DNA of 64,000 nucleotides from Macrotrachela quadricornifera (lineage: Eukaryota > Rotifera > Eurotatoria > Philodinida > Philodinidae): assembly GCA_022393335.1 (NCBI GenBank), contig JAJEKB010020951.1:166165-230164 (forward strand), read 5' to 3'. The notes below the pieces were generated by a model. The model ran no database searches. It had not been told where the DNA came from and saw only the letters and a program-made list of their open reading frames with translations. A program made the translations under genes and the position numbers. Positions 23,278-34,103 of the stretch are shown in pieces. The stretch's first letter is position 1; each line of letters opens with the position of its first letter.

Positions 23278-25337
23278 TTTTTTTAATTATATATATCTTG
23301 TTAACAACGATAAATATTATTGATTACTTTGTTTTGAATAATTGTTGTTAGGAGAAAAGTTAACGCATTTTTCCCCAAGGTTATTATATTGCGCACGTTT
23401 GTTTTAAATTTTTTATGTGACTACGGCATTTATTTTCTTATCGTCATATTTTTGCTTTCCTTTCATCATTGTTTGTCGGCAACTACATTGGTTGGTTTCT
23501 TACTTTAATATTGACAATAATTGTGAAATAATGAATAAAAACGACATCTATTTTTTTCGAGTTTTATTGTAGACAATATAGTAGACTATATTGCCTCTAT
23601 AACTAATAGAAGGTAGAAGATATATATTATCATAATTAAAAAAAATTCATTGAATTTAAATTTTTCGAATCTTTATGTTTGATGTTCTTCATTTGATTTA
23701 ACTTGTGGAAAGAGAATTATCCCATAGAAGACTTTATTAGAATATGTATTTCCTAAATATTTACTGTAGTTTTCAGAGTTTTGAATTCATTTTCATTGGA
23801 GTGGATGATTTCCTATGTGTGAATGATCACGTCTATGTGCACAATTATTTACAAGTAAACGAGTCAGGGATATGCTACAATGAAAAAACAAAAAGAAGTG
23901 AATGCGATGCTGGAATTCGAAGTATTAAGCACACTTATTACTTTTCATTCATCTAGTTAATACTAGTTTTCAATATTAGGATTCAAAAGCCATCGTGTCA
24001 ATATATTTTTAGAACTTTTCTAAATTTTGTGAAGTTCAAAAAATAATATATATTGCAGGGCAAAACTTCAACATACAATAATTGCAATAGTGAGCGCTAT
24101 CAAAAATAATAAATAGATTTTTGATTTGTTAGAATATAGTACATGATGAATTGAGAATCTATTATTCATTTCAAAATAAAATGCACTCGGTTACAAGTCT
24201 ACCTGGAAATCAAACAACTTTAAAACCCTTCTAGAGAATTACCGTCTAATTCACTTGATTTTTAGCTGAAATTTTTATAATATTCTTTATTCGCGTCTAC
24301 ACGCACTTCAAAAATAGTATTAAAACGTATTTGAATGCAAATAGGAAATGATTTTAAACGAGGTTTTGTATGAGATCGAAGCAGCATGCAGTTAGTAAGA
24401 ATCACTCGAACGAGTCTAAATATGATTAAAAAATTTGTAACATATAAGAATCCATCCGCATGCAATGATAAACTGTTTTGAACGCGTGGAGAAACATTTT
24501 CTAAGGCTCAAATAAAATTAAAACCAGCTACCATTACGACCCCGATATCTAATTACTAGTTCATTTGTTCAAATCTGATCATCACCACTTAAGGTAATAA
24601 ATCAAATAATTCAATCCATTTGCTAAAGACAGGTTAAGACGGCCAAAATGTGATATATTTGAGTTGACATGCGGTTGAAATTAAATCGTGTCTAGACGTT
24701 AGAAACTATTTCACCTAGGCTGCGTTTACAAGTGTCCCAACCACGATTTAAACACGTTTTTAGCGAAAAAATATTTACATGAGATTAGATCTGTCTATGA
24801 GCAAATTTTCATGACCAAATTAAAAATGAAAATATACCTAATTGAGCAAATCCGGTCTATATAGACTAATCAGAGTAGTATAAAAGGACATGTGGAACGA
24901 TTAATCATCGTCATCAACAGCTTTAGTAAAAAAGCTTTCATAAAATATTTTTTTCTACTAGCTAAAATAAATACCCTTATGTTCGACTGCAACGCAGTTA
25001 TTAAAAAAGTGATGACATGAGTAAAAATATATGTTATTAACACTGTCATGAAAGACAAACAAAAAGTTCAAAGAATAATAATGAAAAAAAAATTCCGAGA
25101 TAATCTATTTTTTTTCTTCGGTAATCAAAGATTTTATTCTGCAGATCTTTGTGTCTTGTCTGATATTTTAGAACAAGCTGGAACGATGCATATAGTTCAT
25201 ACATCATTTAGTTTTACATTTTTATATATTTTTAAATATTTATTTTCTTTTCAATAAACAAACTCATAAAGCAAAGTATTCATTAGATAATATTAGAAAG
25301 TCAATTGTATTTCCATTGATCATCTATGATTTGAAGA
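23278..25337. other. intergenic, no gene seen
   Basis: Two kilobases of AT-rich DNA between the ubiquitin-like gene and the small minus-strand gene. Short ORFs lack splice or domain support. Confidence 0.4.
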
Positions 25338-25590
25338 TTATCTTCTCGTAGGATCAGGTGGTCTGTAATTAAAGATAACATACAGATAGTAACAAAAGAA
25401 AGAAAAAAAAACGAATAGATTGAATATACTTAGTTGTTCCAGTTGAGTGGGACGTATTTGAAGTGGTTTGATTGTTATTTAGCGATGCATTATTAGTTTT
25501 TTGGGGATTGTCTATCATTGGCAGATTGTCATTCCATACCTTCAATCCCGAAACCATGCTTTTTTCTTCTTGCTTCTTATTCGTGTCCAT
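25338..25590 (-). CDS. small hydrophilic two-exon protein
   Basis: Exon 1 runs 25590-25430, from an ATG. A 67-bp intron (25429-25363) has a GTATAT donor, a long T-rich tract and a TTTAATTACAG acceptor. Exon 2 is 25362-25338 and ends in TAA. The frame joins cleanly to give 61 aa, starting MDTNKKQEEKSMVSGLKVWN and ending KPPDPTRR. The middle is Asn/Thr/Ser-rich and probably disordered. Without splicing, the frame would run into a hydrophobic FFFFLLLL stretch that is simply the intron pyrimidine tract, which supports the intron. No known family. It is divergent from the caspase-LRR gene, about 520 bp away. Confidence 0.5.
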
Positions 25591-26111
25591 TTATTTGTAC
25601 TATGAGAATGTTTCTTTTCAAAACTATTTTTTTCTTCTGTTCTTTCGATATGAAATTGTGAAAAAACAATTTTTTTGTCATTCTGTAATTATAAAAGAAA
25701 TGTCAACAATCTTTTGCGCAGTAAAAATATAATATTTCTCTTACGCATTTGCAAATATTGTAAAATAATGGATTTCTATAAAAAGAAAATAATGTCTAAA
25801 CAATGCCTGAGAAAGTTCTATAAAAGCAGAATTCTGTAGAATAGTAAATGTGAAAAATAAGAGAGTAGCATCGAGAAGTTTCTCATGTGTTCTAATACAA
25901 GTGTAATGCGATGCAATTTAATGTTGCTATATCGCAGTGTTGTTCAGTATAATATATTGTCGGATGTATTACAAAAATATAGAGTAATGGCAAGCAAAGA
26001 ATTTTTTGTCCAAAAAAAGTTTTTTAAAAGTTCAAATTCAGAATAGAGAAGAATAACAATCATTTTGCATGATATGATAGTATAATAATTTTTTTCTTAT
26101 TTTTATAGATC

Positions 26112-27817
26112 ATGTCTTCTCCATTAGTAGGAACAATCTGTTTACCAATTATAAAACGAGCCCTTCTCATCGGTAATGACAAATACGAAACCTCATCTCG
26201 ATTAATGTGTTGTGTCAACGATGCTCAAGATCTCAAAGATAAATTACAGTCAATTGATTTTAAAGTAACAATTGGTATAAACATGTCCTATTCCGAAATG
26301 GGAAAAATGATCAGTCAGTTTGTGTCTGAAATTTGTAAAGGTGACCTTGTTGTCTTTTTCTTTGCTGGTCATGGTAGTCAATGTAATGGTCAAGATTTCT
26401 TTCTACCAATCGATGATGAAAAAATAACGAATAGTAATATTCTTCAGTACTGTGCTATAAGTGGTCAATCTACATTGAATCAAATCATGAATAAGCGACC
26501 GTTAGCGACCGTATTTTTACTCGACTGCTGTCGCCGTAATTTTTCTGACGGAACTAGACGCGCTATTGGCTCCGAATCGCAATGCAACGTTCAGGCAGTA
26601 GCTGGATCTTTAGTAGCATATGCTTGTGATGCAAATAAGTCAGCGGGTGATGTATCAAAGAATACGAGAAATGGTATTTTCACAAATCGTCTTCTTCAAA
26701 GTATTACTGAACCTAATTTGCGAATTGAAGATATGATGAGTCATGTTTGTAATGGTGTCATGACAGATACGAATGATAGACAAACTCCTGTACGAACCTG
26801 TGCATTTCGTAACTCAAATATTTATTTGAATTATCGAACAGAACCTTGTAAGATTTCTTAGAATTTTCTTATTAGATTTTTAGTCAGGATCTTGACAAGA
26901 TTCACGAACTCTCTCGATTAAAACATTTTGTTATTCATTATAGGATTTCGATTAATTGTAAAAGTAAATTTTGTTTATGATTTAGTGAATCCACCTCCCC
27001 CAAATACAAATCCTGAACTTCAAAAACAAATTGTTAATGAAGCAAGTGATTCCTTACATTTGAATGACATGAACTTGACTGATGAAGACATGAAAATCGT
27101 GGCTTATTATGCAATAGAATGTAAACAAGTAAGTTCAGTTATTTTCAAAGATCACATTAGTATAATAATTTAAACTTCAAATCAATTATTGAAATTACCT
27201 AGTACCCTCATGAATATTCTCCTTTTATGAGGTCTCTTTTGAAATGATATAATTACTTAAAGCATCATTTATTATTTTTATCATAGATAATAACAACGCT
27301 TAACCTTGCGACAAATAAAATTGGAGTCGATGGAGTACAATATTTGACTGATGCATTAAAGAAAAATGATGTAAGAGTTTTTTTCTGTATAATTTACTTT
27401 TATCCATGAATATTTAACATTGAACATTAGAAAATTACAACACTCTATCTAACTGGAAATAATATTGGAAATGAAGGTACCAAATATTTGGCTGATTTAT
27501 TACAAACAAATAAGGTAAAAAATAATATTATATAAAATTGTATATGAATATTTTTTATATAGAAACTGACAAAACTTGGTCTTGGACAAAATCAAATAAA
27601 CGAAGAAGGTGCTCGATATTTAATTGATGCATTACGAAAAAATACAGTATGACAATTTTTTTCTTTGTATATTTATTAAATATATATTATTCTTTTCTTA
27701 TATTCGAAATAGACATTGACAACACTTTATCTTGAATATAACAGTATTGGAAATGAAGAAAGAAAAAACTTGTTATCATTGAAAAAAACTAATAAGAAAT
27801 TAAATATTAGTTGGTAA
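26112..27817 (+). CDS. caspase-like peptidase with C-terminal LRRs
   Basis: Six exons join in frame: 26112-26847, 26986-27128, 27287-27370, 27431-27514, 27563-27646, 27713-27817, giving 411 aa. Residues about 14-245 form a caspase/metacaspase-like p20 domain. It has a KRALLIGNDKY strand, the catalytic histidine in FFFAGHGSQ (His87) and the catalytic cysteine in LLDCCR (Cys140, after Asp138). A proline-rich linker (NPPPPNTNPE) follows. The C-terminus has leucine-rich repeats of the 28-residue ribonuclease-inhibitor type, such as ITTLNLATNKIGVDGVQYLT. Exons 3, 4 and 5 are each exactly 84 bp and phase 0, one repeat per exon. An acceptor-like TTTTTATAG just upstream suggests a 5' UTR intron. By family knowledge it would be a cysteine peptidase whose LRRs sense a ligand or partner. 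The exon 2 acceptor at 26985 is chosen because the nearer TAG at 26943 would create a stop. Confidence 0.9.
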
Positions 27818-29256
27818 TTTGTTTTTTTTTTCATTATTTTGTGCAAATCAAATAATGGAAATATCTATATTTCAATGATAATAAAATAGAGTTATACAAT
27901 AAATCTTTTAATATCTAACAGATTGATGTTTGATTATTTCGACTTGTTTTTAGATAAATATGAAGATTTCTAGTTATATAGTTTATAAATATTTAATCTA
28001 TATAGATGTACTGTTTTGAATGGTTGAGATATTGAATAGATTATTCTTTATGCTTTGATCATTACAACAGTCATTTCAGGACTGGTGTTTGATATTCGTT
28101 ACAAACTAAACAAGTAATGCTCGTCGCTGCGACTTGCTAAATCCTTGACAGAATTCTATTTACCATTATCGTTTACTGTTCTCTAGATTCTGCTCTGATA
28201 ATTATGCTGAATACGTGTGCAAATATTCTACAAGATCCAGCCTTTAAACTTTTTGTTAAGACTTTCATATGGTAACGTAAAGCATAGGTCGCAGTTGATC
28301 ATCGTTATCTCTGCTCCAATCCATTCTCTACAGGACACTCAAAGAAAAACAAGTAAAAGCACATACATCTATGAATAAATGCACCATGTCTAAGTTTATG
28401 AAACATCGCTGCAAAATCTTAATTATTTCTTTTTGCAAATACCGAATATTGAGATGCATGAGTTCCTCAAAATATGATTGGATGAAAGTTGTATACTGAA
28501 AATAACTGAGCAATGCACTTTAAGCAGATGTTCTTTTAACCCGGTGACAAGCAAGCTTATTTTACTTTGTCGAATCCTTCCTTCGTCGAGAAAATATACC
28601 AGTCTTCGTTTCTACACTTCTGTGACTATTCACTTGAAAAGACATCACATTTTAAAAGTTGAAAACAAAAAAAATTGTCTCCATAATTATAATAATAGAA
28701 ATCAGATCCTGTGTTTAAAGATTATTATTTTGTTGTTCTACCATCGATGATGGTTGGAAAGAGATTGATCACAGGCACTGTCACCACAACAACATGTTCA
28801 TATACGAAGCAACATTGTAACGAAGACAATAATTACGAAATCAAATACAAAAACTATCACATAAACATAAGTTGACTTCATCTATCGTGAAATGCATCGA
28901 ACTCTGGTAGTAAATGACATTTGTATTATCTACTTGATACTTCCAACGATCTAGAAGCTCAGTTTTTTTCACCAAAAATAGGTTTCTATTTTTGTGTTCA
29001 GTATACGAACTTTCAGGTCAATGAATCAGTCTCATTCTTGAATAGCAAGCTAAGTGCACATAAATGGCTGACTCTTTCAAAAAAATCAAAGTTTTCTGAG
29101 CATACTAAGTAACATTTTAAGGCATCGTACAGAATGACGTAAAAAAAATGACATTTTATAAGAGATTTCTTTAGAGTATCATTGTCCGTGAATCCGATTG
29201 TTATCCAAGCTTGAAAATTATGACCTTTGATTCTATCTTTACAAGAGCGAAATCAT
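27818..29256. other. intergenic with repeat traces
   Basis: No gene. Around 28105-28190 a stretch beginning AACAAGTAATGCTCGTCG resembles the dispersed repeat at 43850-44110 and 51955-52212. Confidence 0.4.
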
Positions 29257-29355
29257 CAAGGGGGAAAAAAGCGGATTTGGGATTTTCAGATTTTTTGGGA
29301 TTTTCTGGATTTTTTTGGATTTCAAATCCAAAAAAATCCGCTTTTTCCCCCTTGG
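29257..29355. repeat. 99-bp hairpin with GGATTTT core
   Basis: AAGGGGGAAAAAAGCGGATTT at the left pairs with AAATCCGCTTTTTCCCCCTT at the right. The loop is a run of GGATTTT-like units. It is a compact fold-back with no coding content. Confidence 0.65.
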
Positions 29356-29671
29356 AAATTATCCTCCATAAAGTACCAGCAGTTGCAAAATTCTTACTAA
29401 GTAAAATTTAGAATTATGTAATTTATACATTCATATATTATGACGAATATTAGAATTCTATTAGGATGAAGGTAGGTAGCAAATGTTTTCGGGGCATGAT
29501 GAAGGACCGTCAAAAATTACGAGTTGATATATTTTTTTCTACATATACTGTAAAAATATATACTGATTGGTTCACTATATTCAACCTACAAGGTACAAGT
29601 TTACTTGCTCTTTGTATCTTTATTCCTCATCATTTTATATGTTCACCTTTGACTATTCATTTGTGTTAGTA

Positions 29672-29914
29672 AGGCCCCCAACAGACTGAAAAAACTTAAA
29701 AATGAATCAGCTGATGTCATTAGCATCATTGCGTAGAAAAATCAATCAAGTTTCCTAATTCAACGTTAAATTTTCAGTATGTTTCTGGTCATGGAACTCA
29801 AATAGGCTGAAGGATTAACGCTGAATTAGAAAACATAATTGATGATACTTCTACACAACGACGGCAATGGCATTGGTTAATTCACTGTTAGGTTTTTCAG
29901 TCTGTTTAGTGCCT
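29672..29914. mobile_element. 243-bp palindromic MITE
   Basis: Inverted similarity runs most of its length. AACAGACTGAAAAA near each end, and CTAATTCAACGTTAA against CTAATTCAGCGTTAA near the centre, pair with each other. The arms have diverged moderately. No ORF. Confidence 0.6.
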
Positions 29915-29949
29915 AAATGAAAAAACAGATCTTAACATTATATTATTTT

Positions 29950-30630
29950 TATTATACCCAGGTCGAACGAAACGGTCCGTATATGGTCAAATATCAGGCT
30001 GTTAAGTGGAAGCAGAATTACGGATCGTACGATTGTTAAAATTAAGCCGTATTGGGCGGTATACTGTGAAAATACGGCCTTGCAAATCAGACCATTTTAT
30101 GCCGCAACGGTGAAGCATTTTGTTAAAATTCACGTTTGGGGTTGTTTCAGTAAATATAGATTTAGAAAATCGGTTTTATTCAAGGTAACGTTGGATTCAG
30201 AGTTGATGTGCAAAATTTACAAGAATGGGCTTTTCCCATCGGTAAAAAGATGTTTTGATGATTACAGCTATCATTGAAAACTTTTAGAAGATAATGATCC
30301 GAAGTACACCTCAAAAATGAGTAAATGATGTACAATCATTACCATAGTTCTCACAATCTCTAGACTGTAACCCAATTGAAAATGTTTGGGCTCTAATGAT
30401 GCTCAAAATAAACAGGAAACCACCAACATCAATCAATAATTTCTGCAGAAGAATAAAAAAGAATGAAAAAGTTTATTTGCTGAAAAATTGATGGATTCTG
30501 TGGAAAATAGAATAACCTTATTAATTATCGATATGATGTATGCATAATTCAGCTTTTGCAAATAAAATATCAAAAATGACTCTTTTATCTTGTCCATTTC
30601 TTTGCTCGCGCCCACTTATGGCGAGTACTG
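29950..30630 (+). pseudogene. Tc1-like transposase relic with right TIR
   Basis: Scattered frames match Tc1 transposases. TVKHFVKIHVWGCFS lies around 30108-30150. LLEDNDPKYTSK (second catalytic Asp) lies around 30281-30317. DCNPIENVWALM (catalytic Glu) lies around 30365-30403. These pieces fall in different frames with stops between them, so the gene is dead. The right end reads, in complement, CAGTACTCGCCATAAGTGGG and is followed by TA at 30631-30632. The N-terminal DNA-binding region and left TIR are missing, apparently truncated by or replaced with the neighbouring MITE. Confidence 0.8.
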
Positions 30631-31419
30631 TATATATAATGATTCAGTGGCCGCGGAATGTTACGTAACTACTACTTTCATAAGTTATCTTGGAAAAGCC
30701 GCAGCTATTATTAGTAGCTAGCCCTCTAAAAGTCGCTACGGAGCACTTTGCCAGTCCGTAAAAAGCTATAGGAAGCATGTGTTCGTATTAAACATAATAC
30801 TACAAAAAACAACGCCAAGGCATTAGAAATATGTTTGAAAGTCGTTTTTCGACTTTTAATAGAGATGAAGTAGTTGTTTTTGAGGAAAATTGGGATTTGG
30901 ATTTTTCAAGTTTGAGGCGTACAGCCGGCAGTAGCGATGTTCCCTACATATTTTGCATATATACAAAAACCCTATAAAGTGGTCTACCATGGTAAAATTA
31001 TGGAATTATAGTCACTTAGTTGCCTCAGTCCTGTAACAATTCGTCTTCTCTCTTAGTGCATTGTTTCATCTCTACCTAAATCTGTAATAGCAGAACTAAG
31101 AATGTTCAGAATAAGTGCAACAATGGAGACAATTTTGGTGAGTACACAATCAGTATTTCAGTAATTATACCGCCAAAGCACATTCGCGTAGAAAACAAAG
31201 GAAACATTTTTACTATTTCCTATTTTTCACATCACGACTTTATTGCAGTTTTTTTCATACGGGAAAAAAATCATCACGAAACGTAAGATGTACTTATGAA
31301 ATATCAGAAGAATACAACATAGTGAAAAAAAAATAGGCGTCATCATTAAGTCGATACATTACGTCTGGAAGGATTTATACCAAAAGAAAAAGGAAAAAAT
31401 GAAAGTTAAGTGAGAATGT

Positions 31420-31918
31420 TATAGAGCTTGTCCAGCTAACGCGGGACCAGCGTGGCCAAAGTTGAAGTTCNNNNNNNNNNNNNNNNNNNNNNNNNNNNNN
31501 NNNNNNNNNNNNNNNNNNNNNNNNNNNNNNNNNNNNNNNNNNNNNNNNNNNNNNNNNNNNNNNNNNNNNNNNNNNNNNNNNNNNNNNNNNNNNNNNNNNN
31601 NNNNNNNNNNNNNNNNNNNNNNNNNNNNNNNNNNNNNNNNNNNNNNNNNNNNNNNNNNNNNNNNNNNNNNNNNNNNNNNNNNNNNNNNNNNNNNNNNNNN
31701 NNNNNNNNNNNNNNNNNNNNNNNNNNNNNNNNNNNNNNNNNNNNNNNNNNNNNNNNNNNNNNNNNNNNNNNNNNNNNNNNNNNNNNNNNNNNNNNNNNNN
31801 NNNNNNNNNNNNNNNNNNNNNNNNNNNNNNNNNNNNNNNNNNNNNNNNNNNNNNNNNNNNNNNNNNNNNNCGAAAGATGAAAAACGGTGAGTGCGTTACC
31901 TGTGGACAAGCTCTATAT
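31420..31918. repeat. inverted repeat enclosing an assembly gap
   Basis: The 400 Ns (31471-31870) are flanked by inverted copies: AGAGCTTGTCCAGCTAACGC on the left and GCGTTACCTGTGGACAAGCTCT on the right. The gap therefore sits inside a fold-back element of roughly 0.5 kb if the N length is right. ORFs drawn across the Ns have no meaning. Confidence 0.65.
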
Positions 31919-31960
31919 AAAGTCGATTGATTTAAAAACAAGCGAAACATTTGCATTCAA

Positions 31961-32692
31961 ATGGCTGAATCTCAATCTTCGATCAACACGTCAAAATACG
32001 TATTGAAATGGGATGATTGGAACTCATCCGATCATCATGTGATCACAAAAATGAAAGATTTAATCGAAGCATTGAAAAGTCAAGAAGTCGATACTATTGC
32101 CATTCTGCCAGAATTAAAAATTGGTTGGGATGCTGCCATTCATATCTTTGGTCAAAATGGCCGTAATCTATGTAAACCTGAAGTAGTCTCCACCTGGCTC
32201 TCTTTGTTGTTAACTTTGGCATCGTCAAAAGGAGTTACAGGCAAATGCATTGCTTCTTCATTTACCAAAAGTTGTGGTGGTTGTATGGTTTATACAATTT
32301 TAACAGCAGTTGGTTGCTTTCGTTCAGAACAAAATGTGAAGTTAGCATTTGATTTCTTTTGTCATATATTAGCTGATGTTGATGGCAAAATACTAGAAAT
32401 GGAGGAAGTACGCCAACTTTCATCACTCTTAGTTAACAACATGTCAGCTCAAACTCAAGATGTAGCGGGGCGTGCTGTATGTTTGACATTACATTGTTAC
32501 TATTATATGAACGGCACACAGAGGACAATTGTCAAAACATTGTCGAATCTTATTGAAGGACTTGGAGTAATATGTACTTCAAACACATTTGTAAATGAGA
32601 TGAGATCAAATCCATCTTCTACTATCGAAATACTCAAACAAAGTATCATGGATAAATCATTTTCAGAGGAGTTTGCTTCCAGTAAATGGTAA
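31961..32692 (+). CDS. uncharacterised 243-aa helical protein
   Basis: An intronless ORF from an ATG at 31961, close after the gap, so upstream exons cannot be excluded. It starts MAESQSSINTSKYVLKWDDW. The body reads as successive amphipathic helices rich in Leu, Ala and Ser (for example VVSTWLSLLLTLASSKGV near residue 75 and LAFDFFCHILADVDGK near 130). Several Cys are present (FTKSCGGCMVYT). The pattern is compatible with an all-helical fold of ARM/HEAT type, but I recognise no family. No signal peptide. The 5' flank is part of the inverted repeat around the gap, so its promoter may lie within or beyond that element. Confidence 0.65.
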   Translation: MAESQSSINTSKYVLKWDDWNSSDHHVITKMKDLIEALKSQEVDTIAILPELKIGWDAAIHIFGQNGRNLCKPEVVSTWLSLLLTLASSKGVTGKCIASSFTKSCGGCMVYTILTAVGCFRSEQNVKLAFDFFCHILADVDGKILEMEEVRQLSSLLVNNMSAQTQDVAGRAVCLTLHCYYYMNGTQRTIVKTLSNLIEGLGVICTSNTFVNEMRSNPSSTIEILKQSIMDKSFSEEFASSKW

Positions 32693-33328
32693 CAACTATC
32701 GTAAAACCATTGATGAAATAATTTATCATTAAAAAATTGTTTTTCACTTTTTCTTGTATATTTATGCGCGAACTTTGTACATAAAAGTATTCATAAATTT
32801 CTCCTATTTGAATTTTGCTAGTCAGAACTCATACATAGTGCACGGCAACTTAGACTATCATAAAAAAGATGTATTAGGCAGTAAATGAATAGTTAAGATC
32901 TTGATAATGCGAAAATATAGGATTAGAATTAATATTGTGAAATATAGGGACAAAAATTCGGACCCACTACCTCACACCCACCCCACAGACCGCTACCAAC
33001 AGCGTAACAGATCAACATCGACAGGCGATAAAGATCATTGAATATGTTTCTATAGTAGTAAGGTGAAGTAGCAGCCCATAGATAGACTCTTCTAGCAACG
33101 AGAAAAAGTATCCTAGACCAGGGATTACCCTAACAGGTTTTCAACAAAATACACACTCTAGAACAAGGCTATTATAGCACAATCCCTATGGGATTCAAAT
33201 ATAAAATGCGATGTAGCTTCTTATCTACATCATCAATACTCAAATCAAGCGAGGAAAATGGATCCCAATAGATTCTAACAAGCAGTAAGAGTGAATAGAA
33301 TATTTGTATCGAACTATACGAAAATCTA
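32693..33328. other. intergenic, no gene seen
   Basis: Spacer between the 243-aa gene and the downstream transposon. Nothing recognised. Confidence 0.4.
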
Positions 33329-34101
33329 CAGGGTGTTTCGTAAGTTTTGAGGCGCGACAAAATTCGTGTATACAAACACATGAAACAATGTCTAATCATT
33401 ATGTTTCTATATCATCTTCGAGTACCCCTGATGGCCTTTCAAATGATATATAATTGAATAAAATCGTTTCTTATAATAATAAAAATATAAACATGGGAAT
33501 GTGACGATAAAATTTTTGAAATCGACAAAATAGAATGCAGAGTTTATCAAAATGTTGATAACATTCTTTTATTTCACGTATATCTCGGTGTAAATAAATA
33601 ATAAGATCTTGAAATTTTTCTTAAAAGATGCAACGTGAAAAGCTTTACAAGAAGTATCTAAATAAATAGATACTGACTTGTTCTGATGGTATAGTTCATA
33701 CTCAAAATGAAGAACCTTTATAATGGTGCTACTTGCCACCGGATTGAATATAAGAGAAAAATATTTCGAAGAATTTTTTATTTTACAAGTGAGATCTGTT
33801 TGCATACATTTTGTAAAGCTTTTTATAATGCATCTTTTGAAATAAAACTAATGAACTTATTTTATTCTCAAGTTGAAATATATGTGCAATAAAAAAGTCT
33901 TCGAAATATTTTTTTGTTATACTCATTATCATCCTCCTAAAGCTTGTTTATTTTGCGTATGAGCTATGCCATGAAAATAAATTAGCAAGTGATTATTTTG
34001 ACACATTTGTAGAGCTTTTCACGTCCCATCTTGATTAAACACTATCCTATGTGTTCGTATACAGGAATTTTGTCGTGCCTCAAAACTTATGAAATACCCT
34101 G
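33329..34101. mobile_element. 773-bp long-TIR Tc1/mariner-type element
   Basis: The ends read CAGGGTGTTTCGTAAGTTTT (left) and, in complement, CAGGGTATTTCATAAGTTTT (right). Similarity continues for about 70 bp (for example GACAAAATTC, AACACAT). TA flanks both ends (33327-33328 and 34102-34103). Inside, inverted copies of a GATGCAACGTGAAAAGCTTT motif occur near 33628 and 33820. This motif also appears near 53730 and 62865. No transposase is present. Confidence 0.75.
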
Positions 34102-34103
34102 TA

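Noticed and set aside
26944..26985. Earlier acceptor for exon 2 of the caspase-LRR gene (TAG at 26941-26943)
   Set aside because: Joining there creates a TGA at the junction; the acceptor ending at 26985 keeps the frame.
31375..31956. Several long ORFs across the N stretch
   Set aside because: They consist almost entirely of undetermined bases and reflect the gap only.
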